Notes: generated by a model not told the origin, from the letters alone. A stretch of 64,000 nucleotides of DNA from Symbiodinium kawagutii (GCA_009767595.1 VSDK01015536.1:358328-422327), one strand, 5' to 3'. Numbered from the stretch's first letter, positions 41,935 through 52,719 are shown. A program made the numbers and translations.

Positions 41935-42125
41935 TATTTATATATGCATATATGTATGTATATATATATATATACATAATTACGTATTCATATGCATGTA
42001 AATTTACCTGTGCACATACATGTACATACACGTATACATATGTGTATACGTACACTTACACATATACATGTACATATACATACACATGCACGTACACTTA
42101 CACATATACATATGCATATGCATGC
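41935..42125. repeat. TATA/TACA/CATA microsatellite
   Basis: Mixed TATATG, ACATACAC and ACACTTACACATA units. All frames here are low-complexity Tyr/Thr/His products. Confidence 0.9.
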
Positions 42126-42404
42126 ATTACCCCTTGGTCACACCACTCCTGGCAGCTCCTTAGAGCTCCTTAGCTCCCTTCCAACCACCAGCCAGCTAAT
42201 ACAATCTTCAGCCAGTGTTATATCAATGTGATTGACTGTCAAATATTTACATAATACCTGATAAGATCAGTTATATGTAGATCAGTTACAGGACCTGTTG
42301 GGGGTCGAGTAAGTTCAGCATCTACAGTACTCAAGAATGGTTGTGCAAATTCAATGCAATCATGGCTTCTCACTCCCAAAGCCACTCCTGTTTCTCAAGC
42401 CCAG

Positions 42405-42528
42405 TCACGTGTCACCCTCCGCAGCCACCCTCGTGCAGAACCACCCGGGCGACTGGGAAGACAGCCACGGCGAGAACAACAAGCTGTACAAGAACCTCAC
42501 TGGGTGCAGAGAACCCGATCCAGTTCTG
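42405..42528 (+). CDS. Candidate internal exon
   Basis: The acceptor CTGTTTCTCAAGCCCAG and donor GTTCTG|GTAGGA bound 124 bp. The frame HVSPSAATLVQNHPGDWEDS .. HGENNKLYKNLTGCREPDPV has almost only G or C at third bases, one of the strongest coding signals in the window. Product unknown. Confidence 0.58.
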
Positions 42529-42994
42529 GTAGGATAAATCTGTGTTCAATGACATAGTTCACTATTTACTTGATGAAAGTTGGAACATATTAGCTTAACA
42601 ACTGCCCATGTATAGTATATTCATTGATTTTGGTCATTATGGAGATATCAATGATTATCCGGCCGAACAAGTTACTTGTATCCATGAATTATGGCTACCC
42701 TAGCTACAAACCATTTCCCCTTCAGGGAGCACCACCTTGTCCCACTTTAAGAGCTCCACAAATCAGCCAAAAGTACGATGCAGTTGTATGTTATGTAATG
42801 GTTGGGATGTTGCCGACCAAGGTTTGCTTATGATTCAGCCTGGCTATGGTTGTGGACTGCGGCGGCTCCAATTCAGTCTGTAGTTATGACAAGATTCTGG
42901 TTGTGGACTCTCATTCGATGTGACAATCTTGGCAATGAACTGATTGGTATCAGCCTATGAAATATGCGATCAAGAAACAACTCATCACTTGCAA

Positions 42995-43100
42995 GGGAGA
43001 GTGGGTCTGGGTAGGGCCAGGGTAGCGCCCAGGTAGGGCGTGGGTAGCGCCCGGGTAGGGCAAGGGTATGTAAGCCCAAGGGTATGTTAGCCCATGTGAG
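42995..43100. repeat. GGGTAGGGC/AAGGGTATG short tandem repeats
   Basis: GGTAGGGCCAGGGTAGCGCC and related units of 10-16 bp repeat six to eight times. Confidence 0.7.
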
Positions 43101-43123
43101 CCCTGCCCCTGCTACCCAGCAAC

Positions 43124-43282
43124 ATGCATCCGCTGGAAAATACCACGGCGCTGGCAAACCTGAGATTTGCGACTCCCAGCCACTTGGACAGCCAAACAAC
43201 AAGCGAGAAGCAACGACAACGACAGCTACGACACAAGGGACGTGATAAACAATTCCACTGTGGCAGGGAATATCATTATTGA
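43124..43282 (+). CDS. Candidate 52-codon frame or terminal exon
   Basis: From an ATG: MHPLENTTALANLRFATPSH .. LDSQTTSEKQRQRQLRHKGR .. DKQFHCGREYHY-stop. It is basic and Gln/Arg-rich in the second half, which suggests a nucleic-acid-binding or disordered tail. GC-rich codons. No family recognised. Confidence 0.42.
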   Translation: MHPLENTTALANLRFATPSHLDSQTTSEKQRQRQLRHKGRDKQFHCGREYHY

Positions 43283-43379
43283 CCATTCTTGACGGGAATA
43301 CCATTATTGACCATTCTTGACGATTATCAAACCATGCTTGGCCATTGTGGAGCAATATTCACCATTGATCATTGTCTAG

Positions 43380-43498
43380 CGAATCAGCCAGCCAGCCAAA
43401 TGAGCAGGCGTCCTTTCAAACAAACCATCTGCAAAACCTGACTATAGATCAACCTCAGCATATACCGAGAGAGCCAAAGCCAAAGCTGAAGTATCATG
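43380..43498 (+). CDS. Candidate exon ending at an M1 derivative
   Basis: The plus frame SASQPNEQASFQTNHLQNLT .. IDQPQHIPREPKPKLKYH ends at a donor TATCAT|GTAGGT made where an M1 terminal repeat begins. Another frame (RSTSAYTERAKAKAEVS) is open. Gln/Pro/Lys-rich. Product unknown. Confidence 0.38.
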
Positions 43499-43570
43499 TA
43501 GGTATGGGTCAATACCCACCAACCAGCACATGGGCCAGGGGTGCAGGGTATTGACCCACGGCCTCATACT
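43499..43570. mobile_element. M1 internal-deletion derivative
   Basis: Only the ends GGTATGGGTCAATACCCACC and GGGTATTGACCCACGGCC remain, about 72 bp in all, so the element is close to a bare hairpin. Confidence 0.7.
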
Positions 43571-44201
43571 GTCGCCCAATGACCTTGGATTCTTTTCACA
43601 AGAGACTGCGTACCTCCTGCGGCCGAGTGACAATGGAAATTTAGATTTGCTGAGCAAAACAAATTGAAGCCATCATCAATTGCAATCATTCTTGAATTGA
43701 TGGCTGAGAAGGCTGTATGGTTGGTTGATTGGAACCGTGATAAGGCCATTTTGATTGATCGGTGTCGATAGAAATCAGAAAGATGAGGAAAACGGACCAA
43801 GTCGTGGCTAAACTTGCCATTTTGATCATCAATTCCATGACGCTATCCTTGATCGTGGCAACTGCTAATTATACGGTCAATTATCCATGGTCACTCAAGT
43901 ATCCAGCTTGATTCATGCATGATTGACTATGCCATCTCAATTCCGACCTAACAAATCAGATGATTTCATTGATTATAGCATTCAATCATCCCAACCACTT
44001 TCATCACTCACAAACCTGTTTGAATGGTTGATCACAACAGAATCAGACTAACATTCTAACATTTTCTTGCAGTCCCAAGCAATAACCAACCTTGACCAAC
44101 CTTAACCAACTTGACCACAACTACCAACCATGATTACCCAAATATTAGCCAATAAATCCAATGACCATCCTAGCAACCACAACTAATAGCAGCTTCCTGT
44201 T

Positions 44202-44550
44202 GTGCCAAGTGGCGCCAGTAAGGCCACAAGCTCTGCAAACTCCAAAGCAAAGCATCCCCTGGCGTTTTGGAGTTTCGCATCTACAAACGTTGGATCCTTT
44301 TTGGTTGCACCATTGGCATACCAAAGGGTAACAAAGGAAACACTCATGTTCATCATTGATGTTTCATACCAAACAAAAAAAGGACAAATCAACAAAAACA
44401 AAACCAACGAATCAAAAACTATTAGCCCTTCGGCTTCGGCTTTAGATTCATCAGCGGCTTCTGGGCCCTTACCCGTACCATGGCATGTCTACCCGGCTAG
44501 CCCTCACCGCCTGTCATTCTCATCAATCCGTCCCAGATCCTCCTGGCAGG
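44202..44550 (+). CDS. Candidate exon, 116 codons, ending at an M2 half
   Basis: The frame (GTG first codon, so probably open upstream) reads SGASKATSSANSKAKHPLAF .. LVAPLAYQRVTKETLMFIID .. ISPSASALDSSAASGPLPVP .. SIRPRSSWQAL and meets the donor-like CTG|GTGGTTTC of an M2 repeat. Ser/Ala-rich, possibly partly disordered. The minus strand is open too (MNMSVSFVTLWYANGATKKD..), so strand is uncertain. Confidence 0.4.
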
Positions 44551-44552
44551 CG

Positions 44553-44585
44553 CTGGTGGTTTCTCAAAGTGAGGTACTATAATCG
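44553..44585. mobile_element. M2 solo end
   Basis: GGTGGTTTCTCAAAGTGAGG is one terminal repeat. The expected partner is not found nearby, though a complete M2 copy follows 75 bp downstream. Confidence 0.6.
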
Positions 44586-44660
44586 TGGTTGAATAGGAAT
44601 AGTATTTGTTTTAATGATAGGGGATATCCAACAACAGTAATGATTAAACAACTACAGTAC

Positions 44661-44771
44661 TGTGGTTTCTCAAGTCACAGGAGACCCCAAAGCTATTCAT
44701 TGTTTGTTGCTATGAATGGTTCATAAACTGGATGACAACTGGGGGGATCCCCTATGACTTGAGAAACGCCC
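44661..44771. mobile_element. M2 inverted-repeat transposon
   Basis: TGTGGTTTCTCAAGTCACAG and GATCCCCTATGACTTGAGAA form the ends. Confidence 0.82.
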
Positions 44772-45079
44772 AAGTAGCAGGAAGTAAGTGGACAAAACTG
44801 GGAGATCCCAATGGCTAATGATAATGGCTAAGTAATGATCATGGCCAATGTAAATAGTTCAGTACCGCAGGGATATAGTACTGTAGGGTGTAAACAATGA
44901 TACTTTTTTATGATCCATATAGTGCTGCTTAGTGGTCAGGATATGATAGGGTAATGAAAATATTAATGACAATGGGTAGTAATTCGCTCATGAGATCCAA
45001 ATGGGAGATCCAGATGTATATTGATAATATCCAGCAAATGGTTGATGATGGCTAGCACTGAGAAATCCAGCCGTGAGTA

Positions 45080-45480
45080 TGTTTTCGATCTTTGATGGCA
45101 AATCCCCACCTGTCTTTTTGTGAATCTGGGAGTGGTTTGTTCACATGGATCTATCACAAAGTGCATCACGACGCTGTTACCTACAAGCGTTCACATGGTT
45201 GTCCCAGACTATATGTAGGTCCAAATATCATACATTGTGCGGACCTACCATTTGTTCACATGGATCCACTATAAACATCTGTAGGTCCCGAACGAATGGT
45301 TGTCCCAGACTGATGGTAGTAGATAAGTGTCCACGATCCAGTTTCCCAGCCGGTAGTTGTTCCATGTGTCGGCCAACCGGCGATCAAATCCAAGTCCCCA
45401 TGTCCAATCACGCGCCAGGGAGGGAGTTCTACAGATGGGGAGTCAGTTCACATCTCCTTGTGTTGGAGATAAGTACAGTT
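45080..45480. repeat. Direct repeats GTTCACATGGAT and GGTTGTCCCAGACT
   Basis: GTTCACATGG occurs three times, GGTTGTCCCAGACT twice, and GTAGGTCC pairs with GGACCTAC across 18 bp. This may be an eroded element. The open plus frames through it are unconvincing. Confidence 0.45.
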
Positions 45481-45580
45481 AAATGGCCAATCTTAACCAA
45501 CTTTGTTAAATGATTGAGATTCCAACTTCTAACCCCCCACCGTGCACTCTGACCAAAAAAGAATCAACTCCATTCTTCGC

Positions 45581-45802
45581 TCATGCTGGCAGCCCGTGAC
45601 GGACACGGGTCGGTCTCCGGTGGGTCTCCTGCACTCCCTTCAGGGTCACCAAGTAAGAGCTTGGCACTGCTCGTTGGATGACGTTGTTGGGGTGGAACCT
45701 CAGCTCTGCGACGTCGTGGCAATGATGCTCCGACAAGTCGTGAGTCTTCCGCATTGTGGTGAGCTGCTCCTTGGATGCCCCCAATGATCGTAACTGGTTC
45801 AA
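45581..45802 (-). CDS. Candidate terminal exon, 73 codons
   Basis: The minus frame NQLRSLGASKEQLTTMRKTH .. DLSEHHCHDVAELRFHPNNV .. IQRAVPSSYLVTLKGVQETH .. RRPTRVRHGLPA-stop has a very strong G/C third-base preference (for example GTC, CTG, AAG, CAC). The apparent start is a TTG and the frame is open further, so the exon may begin upstream. Basic and His-rich. Product unknown. It is one of the best coding signals here. Confidence 0.58.
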   Translation of the reverse strand: MNQLRSLGASKEQLTTMRKTHDLSEHHCHDVAELRFHPNNVIQRAVPSSYLVTLKGVQETHRRPTRVRHGLPA

Positions 45803-46070
45803 GTGATATGGCAGTTTCTCCTTCTTGGTGCTGTGAATGTCGTTGTGTCTTTGTTCTGGCTTGACCTACATCACCCACATCACCTGCAAGCTTCTACATT
45901 ACAGGGCTACTACTAACCATGGCTGTTGCGTCTTTGTTCAGGTTCTTGTTCTAGTTCTTCTTTTCTGATCTTCTGGTTACTGCTGATCACCCGAGATTTG
46001 CCCAAGTGTCTGCTTGGTGCTTGTAGGCCATCTCACAAGGATTAGTCAATCACCCAACCGTCCCTGAATA

Positions 46071-46313
46071 TTGGCGGAAAATTGCGTTAAAATGATTAAA
46101 CTTCCTTCATTGGATCTTTTGCTTGGCAGGGATTCCCAGTTTATAAGAGATAACACGCCAGCAATGCTAGAACCATGTAGAACCCCTGGGCCGGACAAAA
46201 AAGTACCATGTTGGGCATCAACAACCCCTGTAGGGTCAGTCTCACGCTGGAAACTTGCGCAAGGAGAAACTATGATGAAGAAATGGGGCGAAGTCAAAGT
46301 GGTCTACAAATGA
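46071..46313 (+). CDS. Alternative plus-strand frame, 80 codons
   Basis: MAENCVKMIKLPSLDLLLGR .. NTPAMLEPCRTPGPDKKVPC .. ETMMKKWGEVKVVYK-stop is protein-like, but its codon bias is weaker and it overlaps the minus-strand frame below. I keep it as an alternative. Confidence 0.3.
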   Translation: MAENCVKMIKLPSLDLLLGRDSQFIRDNTPAMLEPCRTPGPDKKVPCWASTTPVGSVSRWKLAQGETMMKKWGEVKVVYK

Positions 46314-46314
46314 G

Positions 46315-46719
46315 ACTGTCCGCAAATGATGGTACATGATTGTACCCTCTGGTGCTTTGCCCACTCGGGCACCACCATCTATGGATCCCAATTTGAAGAC
46401 ACCCAAGAAATCAGTCATGGCCCTGCAGGGTGAACCACTGGGCCCCATCTTTTCCATCAGAGACAGATCCCTACAAAATCCGCACAAAATCTGGCTCTTC
46501 AGCGCGTAGAAACACAAAAAGTTGGAGTCTCCTTTTGCTGAAATATCTATGCCAATCCCATCTACATGGAAACACCATAAATAATACAAAGAAGACAGCA
46601 CCTATACGTGGCACCATCGAATTAAGTGCGTACCATTGGGGCAGCTCTCCAATATCTTTACACATTCGAGTCGGACGATCATATGTACCAGCGTTGGCAT
46701 TAAACTCAAAACGCGCCAT
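46315..46719 (-). CDS. Candidate two-exon gene start
   Basis: From an ATG at 46,719: MARFEFNANAGTYDRPTRMC .. KDIGELPQWYALNSMVPRIG, then a hydrophobic AVFFVLFMVF, then CRWDWHRYFSK. After an AG in GGATTTTGTAG (46,472) a second frame reads DLSLMEKMGPSGSPCRAMTD .. FLGVFKLGSIDGGARVGKAP .. EGTIMYHH. A GA donor at AAAAG|GAGACT would join them in frame across about 60 bp. One membrane segment is likely. Family unknown. Confidence 0.45.
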
Positions 46720-46890
46720 ATAAAATATATAAAATATGTAAAACATGTATACATTGAATCACAATCACCGTTGTTTTTCAAACCGAGGCAGCGCTACGCA
46801 GCACACATTCAGCATGCACCTGACAACGCGAATGTCGTGGCATGAAGCCAGGTTTTAGTATCCCCAAAATGCAAATCAAAAATCAAGGTC

Positions 46891-46997
46891 ATTTGGCAGT
46901 GTACCCCTGGTCCCCCTATCATTAACATGTTTTTCCTATTGTTGTTGGTTAGTATCCACCATTAGTTGCTGGGTTAATATTGACCCATAGCCATTTG
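46891..46997 (-). mobile_element. M1 inverted-repeat transposon
   Basis: Core CCCCTGGTCCCCCTATCATT and right end AATATTGACCCATAGCCATT. The left end is eroded (ATTTGGCAGTG). Confidence 0.72.
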
Positions 46998-47039
46998 AGC
47001 ATACCAAGAAAAGTCAGTATTCTAGCTGGTGAATAAATT

Positions 47040-47153
47040 TTGTGGGTCAAGACCTGCACCTTGATCATATCCCATAAACAACCAACTAGCCCAACTGTTG
47101 GCATGTTCACCTACCCATTTGGGGTATGGCTGATTCTGACCCACGGCAATATT
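47040..47153. mobile_element. M1-related element, different core
   Basis: TTGTGGGTCAAGACC and ATTCTGACCCACGGCAAT are inverted, but the core (CAACCAACTAGCCCAACTGT) is unlike other M1 copies. Confidence 0.5.
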
Positions 47154-48337
47154 GTTGGTGTATCCCCTTTACTTCAAGCTAATCAACCACGGGCTATTGC
47201 CATCTATTGACCATATCTACCAACCATAGCCAAGGTAAGCTGAGCTACTGGTGAGATGCTTCACCACGGAAAAACGGATATTCCACCTCAGGCAGCATGT
47301 GAGCGGCCGAACCGTTCGTAGCTGGTTGTCGCCTATTGATGGATTCTGAACAATACTGGTGCTTGGAACATGACTCCAGAGTGGGAAAATAATAATGGTT
47401 AATGATGGAAGGATGATTGATGCTTAATATAATGGTTCCTGGTGAAAAATTCGTGGTTTCAAAAACCAAGGCTTCAGAGTCCTTGTCACAATCCATGTGC
47501 GCCAATAGGTTTTTTCAACACCCATGTTCGCGGTATACTGGCGTCTTCGTTGAAACGATTTGACATAAAAAAAAAATCGAAACCATGTGCAATCCGGCTG
47601 TCATTCATTGATATTTCATGGTTGTGTCATGTTGTGTTCCATCAGTGTGACCCGTTGTTTCAAGCCAGATCTAGTACGGACGTCAGTGCCAGTCGTTGCT
47701 TGAAGTGTTGAACATGATAGGGTGACTATGGGTGACTCGTAGGGAACGGTTGTGGCTATCCTCTATGAGGGTGTTTCAGTCCCTTTAAGGATTGACAGTC
47801 CCCATAATTGGTCAAACTGCTGTCGTCTTGTGCTGTGACCAGCAAGTGGCTATCTGAAAAATCCCAGGGATGATTGTTTTTTGGAGGATGCTTGGCCTCG
47901 CTATCGGTTGATGTTTGTGTCCAGATGCTCACGGCCAACCACTTTTGGTCGTTTGGCCTGTGCCAAAAGAAACATTACGCAGGATGACTTCCGATCTACC
48001 TCGTAGACAATGTGTTTTCTTGGTTGCTGTACTACGATTCAGCACATCCCAATGCCTGTTCTGCCATTCCGAAGTGAATCTTCAAAATGTTTCGGTCATC
48101 ACATCCACTGCTGTACAGATGTATATATATATATATATGTGGATGTCCGTATGTGTCAGGCCTATACGTACATACACATAAATCAATATGAACATACATT
48201 TTGAAACACCAAATGCCCATTTTGCGGAAATAATGAAACTACCCTATACACTCAAACCATCTCAAACCTAAGTGTGTACAGTATTGCGTGTATACACGGT
48301 ACGAGTGTGTATCAATGTGCGCATCTATGCACTTCTA
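47154..48337. other. Spacer with weak frames
   Basis: A plus frame at 47,442-47,711 (..KSKPCAIRLSFIDISWLCHV..) could be an exon. A (TA)n run lies at 48,122-48,140. Nothing else is supported. Confidence 0.35.
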
Positions 48338-48466
48338 ACAATACAATACAATACAATACAATACAATACCATACCATACCATACCGTACCATACCATACC
48401 ATACCATACAATACAATACAATACAATACAATACAATACAAATACAATATAATACAATACGATATA
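48338..48466. repeat. Pentanucleotide array ATACA/ATACC
   Basis: ATACAATACA runs, then ATACCATACC in the middle, then ATACA again, about 25 units. The arrangement is symmetric in variant content. Confidence 0.93.
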
Positions 48467-48519
48467 CACTCCTGGAAACTAACATGGACCCTGCATGACC
48501 CTGATCATCCAACCATATC

Positions 48520-48670
48520 TAACCCCTGTTTTGGAGGGTCTTGCACCGTTCGTTTCCTGGACATGTACTTAAATTTTCTCTGCTCGGTGGCTTTTAGATC
48601 CCCCGCTAAAGCTTTGTTTGTTAGTGGAGAGGTTGTGAATCCAGCTAGTCCCAAGAACCCAGAAATGTAA
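48520..48670 (+). CDS. Candidate exon
   Basis: The frame CFGGSCTVRFLDMYLNFLCS .. VAFRSPAKALFVSGEVVNPA .. SPKNPEM is followed by TAA that overlaps a perfect donor AAAT|GTAAGT. It may be terminal, or spliced at that donor. Product unknown. Confidence 0.42.
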
Positions 48671-49550
48671 GTTTGTAGCTATAGGCCACCCACAGAATCG
48701 CAGGGGAGCGTTCCCGCCAAGCTACTGAATCGTAAACGTAGACCACGAATTCACCTGGTGGCAACCAGCAAGTTTCGGCCATCTAGGAGTGTTCAATTCA
48801 TATAGCGCGCGATGGCGCAGGATTCATTCTTCATAATAATTGTAATGGTCAAGTGCGCAAACAATCGTATAAATGGGACTAGGACGGTTTCTGCAGTGAT
48901 ATGATAATCAAATTCTATAGTAGGGCTATACTGCCATGATAGAAGTGTTTCTACAAGGATAATGTGATAGTCAAGGATGGTTCGACGCGGTTTAGGTGGC
49001 CGATGTTGATGCTGCTTCGTAGAGGTTTATCATGGGAGGTTCTACCCAGTACCGTCAAGAACCACATTACGTCGTGAACAACACCGTGCCATCAAAACAG
49101 TGAGACGTGGAGGCGCAGCTTTCAGCTTGAAGATTTCTTCTGACAAAGGCTCTCGCTGTACGGAAGAAATTGGTTATACAGAAGGGCTCTCTGACATTCT
49201 CACGTTGCTGGCATCAAGTTGCTGACATTGGCTGACCCGAAATTTGACCGCAATTCTGGCATGCCCCTTTGAGACATCCTGACACCAGCTGCGACGTCTC
49301 TCATAAAGGCAAAAGATTCTGAGGCACCACTGAAGATGTTGCATTAAATTTGAGATATGTATGCGTACATGTGTGGCATGTGTTTGATAAATTTCTCTGA
49401 CATATGACATTTCATCAGTATATCTTACACGTCCACTTGTGAGTCTAAGCCACTACTACCCCCCCTGGTAGGGCCCATCTTGGCAGTGCCCCATCTTGCC
49501 TGTGTGCTACCACCGGCTTCCTTGCCTCCAAGACTTCAACGCAACCACCC
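48671..49550. other. Spacer
   Basis: No clear exon. A minus frame at 49,174-49,410 is weak. Confidence 0.4.
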
Positions 49551-49715
49551 TTTCTCTTCCCCTGTTCCCTCTTCTTCCCTCCTCTTCCCTCCTCTTCCCT
49601 CCTCTTCCCTCTTCTTCCCTCCTCTTCCCTCCTCTTCCCTCCTCTTCCCTCCTCTTCCCTCCTCTTCCCTCCTCTTCCCTCCTTTTGCCTCTTCTTCCCT
49701 CCTCTTCCTCCTCCA
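49551..49715. repeat. 10-bp polypyrimidine array CCTCTTCCCT
   Basis: About 15 units of pure C/T (G/A on the other strand). All frames are open and low-complexity (Ser/Pro/Leu or Glu/Arg/Gly), which is not evidence for a gene. Confidence 0.93.
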
Positions 49716-50143
49716 CTTTGTCGTTCACCTCCTTTCCACGGATTCATAGGTCGTTTGATATTTTGAAGGCTCCATGATAAATAAATACATTTAGAATTTC
49801 ACGATGGCCGCGGGACATTACAACAAACACCATTTCTGGTGAAACAAGACTATTTCCAAAATTGTACATTGGTTCAAATACCTAAAGACAAACACAATAG
49901 ATTGAAAAGCAGTTCATTAGTTGTTAAGAATAGTTAATCAATTCATGTACGCTAGTACGCAGGACAGTTTCGTTGTGCCAATTGGTATCATCAATCGTCT
50001 TCATTCATCAAGTTCCTCCAGTTGAAATCCTACCTTTGGAGCCGTCTATTGGTCATGACGACACACTTTGTGGCACACATTACTTCCATTGGTTGTAATG
50101 TTACACCAGTTGTAATTGGTCGTAACTTCCCGAGCTCAGGAAT

Positions 50144-50382
50144 TTCACATCCACTTCCGACAGCACACTTTCTGCGCCAGTGACCTAACACGAAATCTGA
50201 GGGCTTTGAATCTAAGCCAGGAGAGCACCAGGAGAGCCACCCACAAAAGACATTCAGAAAATGGAAAAGCCGGCCTGTTGGTTGGTTTTCTGGAGAGATG
50301 TTTGAGAAAAACAGTAGTACACAACTTGGAGCAGGAGAGATACACAACTTGTTTAGAAAAATCCTTGAACGCCACTGTCTAA
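50144..50382 (+). CDS. Candidate terminal exon, 79 codons
   Basis: After an AG in CCGAGCTCAG the frame reads EFHIHFRQHTFCASDLTRNL .. RALNLSQESTRRATHKRHSE .. NGKAGLLVGFLERCLRKTVV .. HNLEQERYTTCLEKSLNATV-stop. Highly charged, likely helical. Two minus frames are open as well, but are less protein-like. Product unknown. Confidence 0.42.
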
Positions 50383-50736
50383 ACATTCATGTACAAAGGA
50401 TGAATATGTTGGTAATGTGGTAGGGAAGGTCATAATGAACTACTGTATCTATTCTCGGAAAATCATTGTGGGTTGCCTCATCAATCAACACCATGATATG
50501 CAGAAAATGGACCGCTCGTTGGACTTGCTAACGACCAACCCATTGTGAATCCTTTCAAAACGCTGACTTCTGGTTGTGCACAGGGAATCATAGGGATACA
50601 TGAAAACCATCATCTTTTCCACGAGATTGAAACCCAGTTTTCATCAATGTTCCCATCATTGGCACCACGAAATACCTACAGCTAAGCATACTTCGTTTGG
50701 TGTCAGTGAATACATTCAATGGTTGGTACAGCACTA

Positions 50737-50802
50737 GAACCAACCAATAGCCATACATTCAATGGAGGTTCTCCCTCCATTTGGATGGCTATTGGTTGGT
50801 TC
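50737..50802. mobile_element. 66-bp hairpin, possible minimal transposon
   Basis: GAACCAACCAATAGCCAT and ATGGCTATTGGTTGGTTC are perfect inverted repeats. Further inward AATGGAGG and CCTCCATT also pair. Almost the whole unit is stem. Confidence 0.8.
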
Positions 50803-50804
50803 CA

Positions 50805-50937
50805 TGGTTGTCCCTGCTTTCCCACGTCGTTGGATCGCACTTGTGCCTTCCGAATCACCGATGGCTCCGCGTTGCAAGTGCATGCCATAGACGTTGGCGG
50901 CCTCCGACGTCACGGGCGGTGAATACACATGGCCCAA
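50805..50937. CDS. Candidate exon next to the hairpin, strand unclear
   Basis: Plus frame: PCFPTSLDRTCAFRITDGSA .. LQVHAIDVGGLRRHGR-stop. Minus frame: MGHVYSPPVTSEAANVYGMH .. LQRGAIGDSEGTSAIQRRGK. Both are GC-rich at third bases and protein-like. I cannot decide. Confidence 0.4.
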
Positions 50938-51373
50938 GCATTAAACCAGTGGTGAACCTATGGCCCAGATCCAATGGCTGATGGTTGATGATGGTTTTCA
51001 GTGGTTGATGGTTGGGGGCTTAAGAACCAACGACAATGATGATAATCATAGGTCCATATTGATAAACCATTCCACCGTACCTTTGATGTGCCCTCAAATT
51101 TAGAGGTATGGAATGGGTATGAATATGGATATTTCCCATTGTATGTGTATATGATATATGGATATGCATGTGATTAGATACATCTATAATCATGTAGATA
51201 CTATATGTGTTTGCATTCATGCATGGTGCTTAAGCCTGTTGTTGCTACTGCAATATTTGCTCGTTGCATAGTGAAACACTGCATTTGCAAACGTTGCTTC
51301 AGAATCGAGTCCAACCCATACAGTTGGGCATCTACAATCTACAAAACATCTCATTAACAAATACTGTAGTTAT

Positions 51374-51486
51374 ATGGGGGGGGAGTTCTCAAAAGAGGAA
51401 ACCCCAAAAAAGGATTGGTTTTAGTACTGCAAGTGTTTGATAAAGGATGATTTTTTTCGTACCCCTGTTTTGAGAAACTGAGCCAT
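51374..51486. mobile_element. M2 inverted-repeat transposon, diverged
   Basis: GGGGGAGTTCTCAAAAGAGG and GTACCCCTGTTTTGAGAAAC. Confidence 0.7.
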
Positions 51487-51929
51487 CGGATATTACGACT
51501 TCGTGGCTGGTCGCAACATAGACTATACACCCCATCACTGATGCTGCTTAGCTACAGCCTAATTACCACAAAACTGGTTGATAATTGGTCGATAAATTTC
51601 GTACAAACCATCAACCTTTTTCAATGATCTTTGTTTCAGTAATCATCAATGATTCATTCATATAAGACCGCTGCTTGATTACGATCAAGCATCTTTAAAA
51701 TCCCTCATCGTCATTGACCATCGCTGATGATTCGGCTACCCACCATTTACCATCTTTCACCAGTTCTTGCGATCACTAACAATGACTTACTTGTCATGCT
51801 GAACCCTTATACTAATCATTATTGACTCATTGACCATTTAATTAATCATCAGAGCCATGAATTTTGGCCATCACTTGACCACCAATTAGCCATCAATTAG
51901 TGCGCATCAGGCTGTACCTCATCACCATC

Positions 51930-52036
51930 CTGGAACCATCAGCGCACCAGGCCCGGAACCGACACGTGGGCCCCGTCCGCACCTCAATGATGGGCCACAG
52001 CTCCTGGTTGTCCATGCCACCTGGAAGCCCAATAAC
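51930..52036 (-). CDS. Candidate internal exon with a GA donor
   Basis: The minus-strand acceptor TCTGATTCGCCCAG is followed by VIGLPGGMDNQELWPIIEVR .. TGPTCRFRAWCADGS and ends at TTCCAG|GATGGTG. Third bases are nearly all G or C. The coding signal is among the best here. The end has no GT; AG|GA fits the GA-AG introns reported for dinoflagellates. Product unknown. Confidence 0.58.
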
Positions 52037-52719
52037 CTGGGCGAATCAGATCTGGAGTTGATGAATGGTTCGGATGATTGGTGATGATGCTTAGTGATGC
52101 TGGTTAAGGACTGTTAGTGATGATGCTTAGGGATGGTTCGGATAATTTCCTAGGATGGTTGATGATGGTTAAGGAGGGCAAATTCAGATCTGGTTCGGAT
52201 GATTAGCGATGATGGTTGAGAGTGGTCTGAGGGTTGAGGATGACTGGTGATGATCATGGATCACCGTGAGTGGCTTGGTGGTTAGTGGGATGGCTAGAAG
52301 CAATGGTTAGAGATGGAGAGAACTAATGGCTATGAATGATGAGTGATGATACTGATTGTGAATGATCATTGCTTAATTAAGACATAAGTTAATCAATCAT
52401 CATTAATGACATATCACAACACATAAGTCATGATCACATTATTATGAATCAATGAAATATTCTCGAATATGACACTCATTAACACCATGAATGATTTCAT
52501 TTTATTGGATCTTGAATTATGAATGTGAGCGTCATGATGGCTAATGACTCAGTAATGGTTATAATATGGTCACTTGGTATGATTGTTGATGAACATATCT
52601 ACCATAATAATGGATTGCGTGCATATTTACCAACATATTCACCATCACAGATGATCATAGTCATCATGAATCACTCACGTTCCTGATGATCAAATCCATG
52701 GATGAGAAGCTGGCGACAA
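52037..52719. repeat. ATGGTTGATG-type repeat spacer
   Basis: GGATGATTGGTGATGATGCTTAG and related words to 52,330, then AT-rich TCATGAATCA words. No gene. Confidence 0.55.

Noticed and set aside
42873-43355. 160-codon minus-strand frame
   Set aside because: Much of it is read from GGTAGGG-type short repeats. The plus-strand frame at 43,124 has the better codon signal.
49445-49749. Glu/Arg/Gly and Ser/Pro/Leu frames of about 90-100 codons
   Set aside because: They come from a 10-bp polypyrimidine array.
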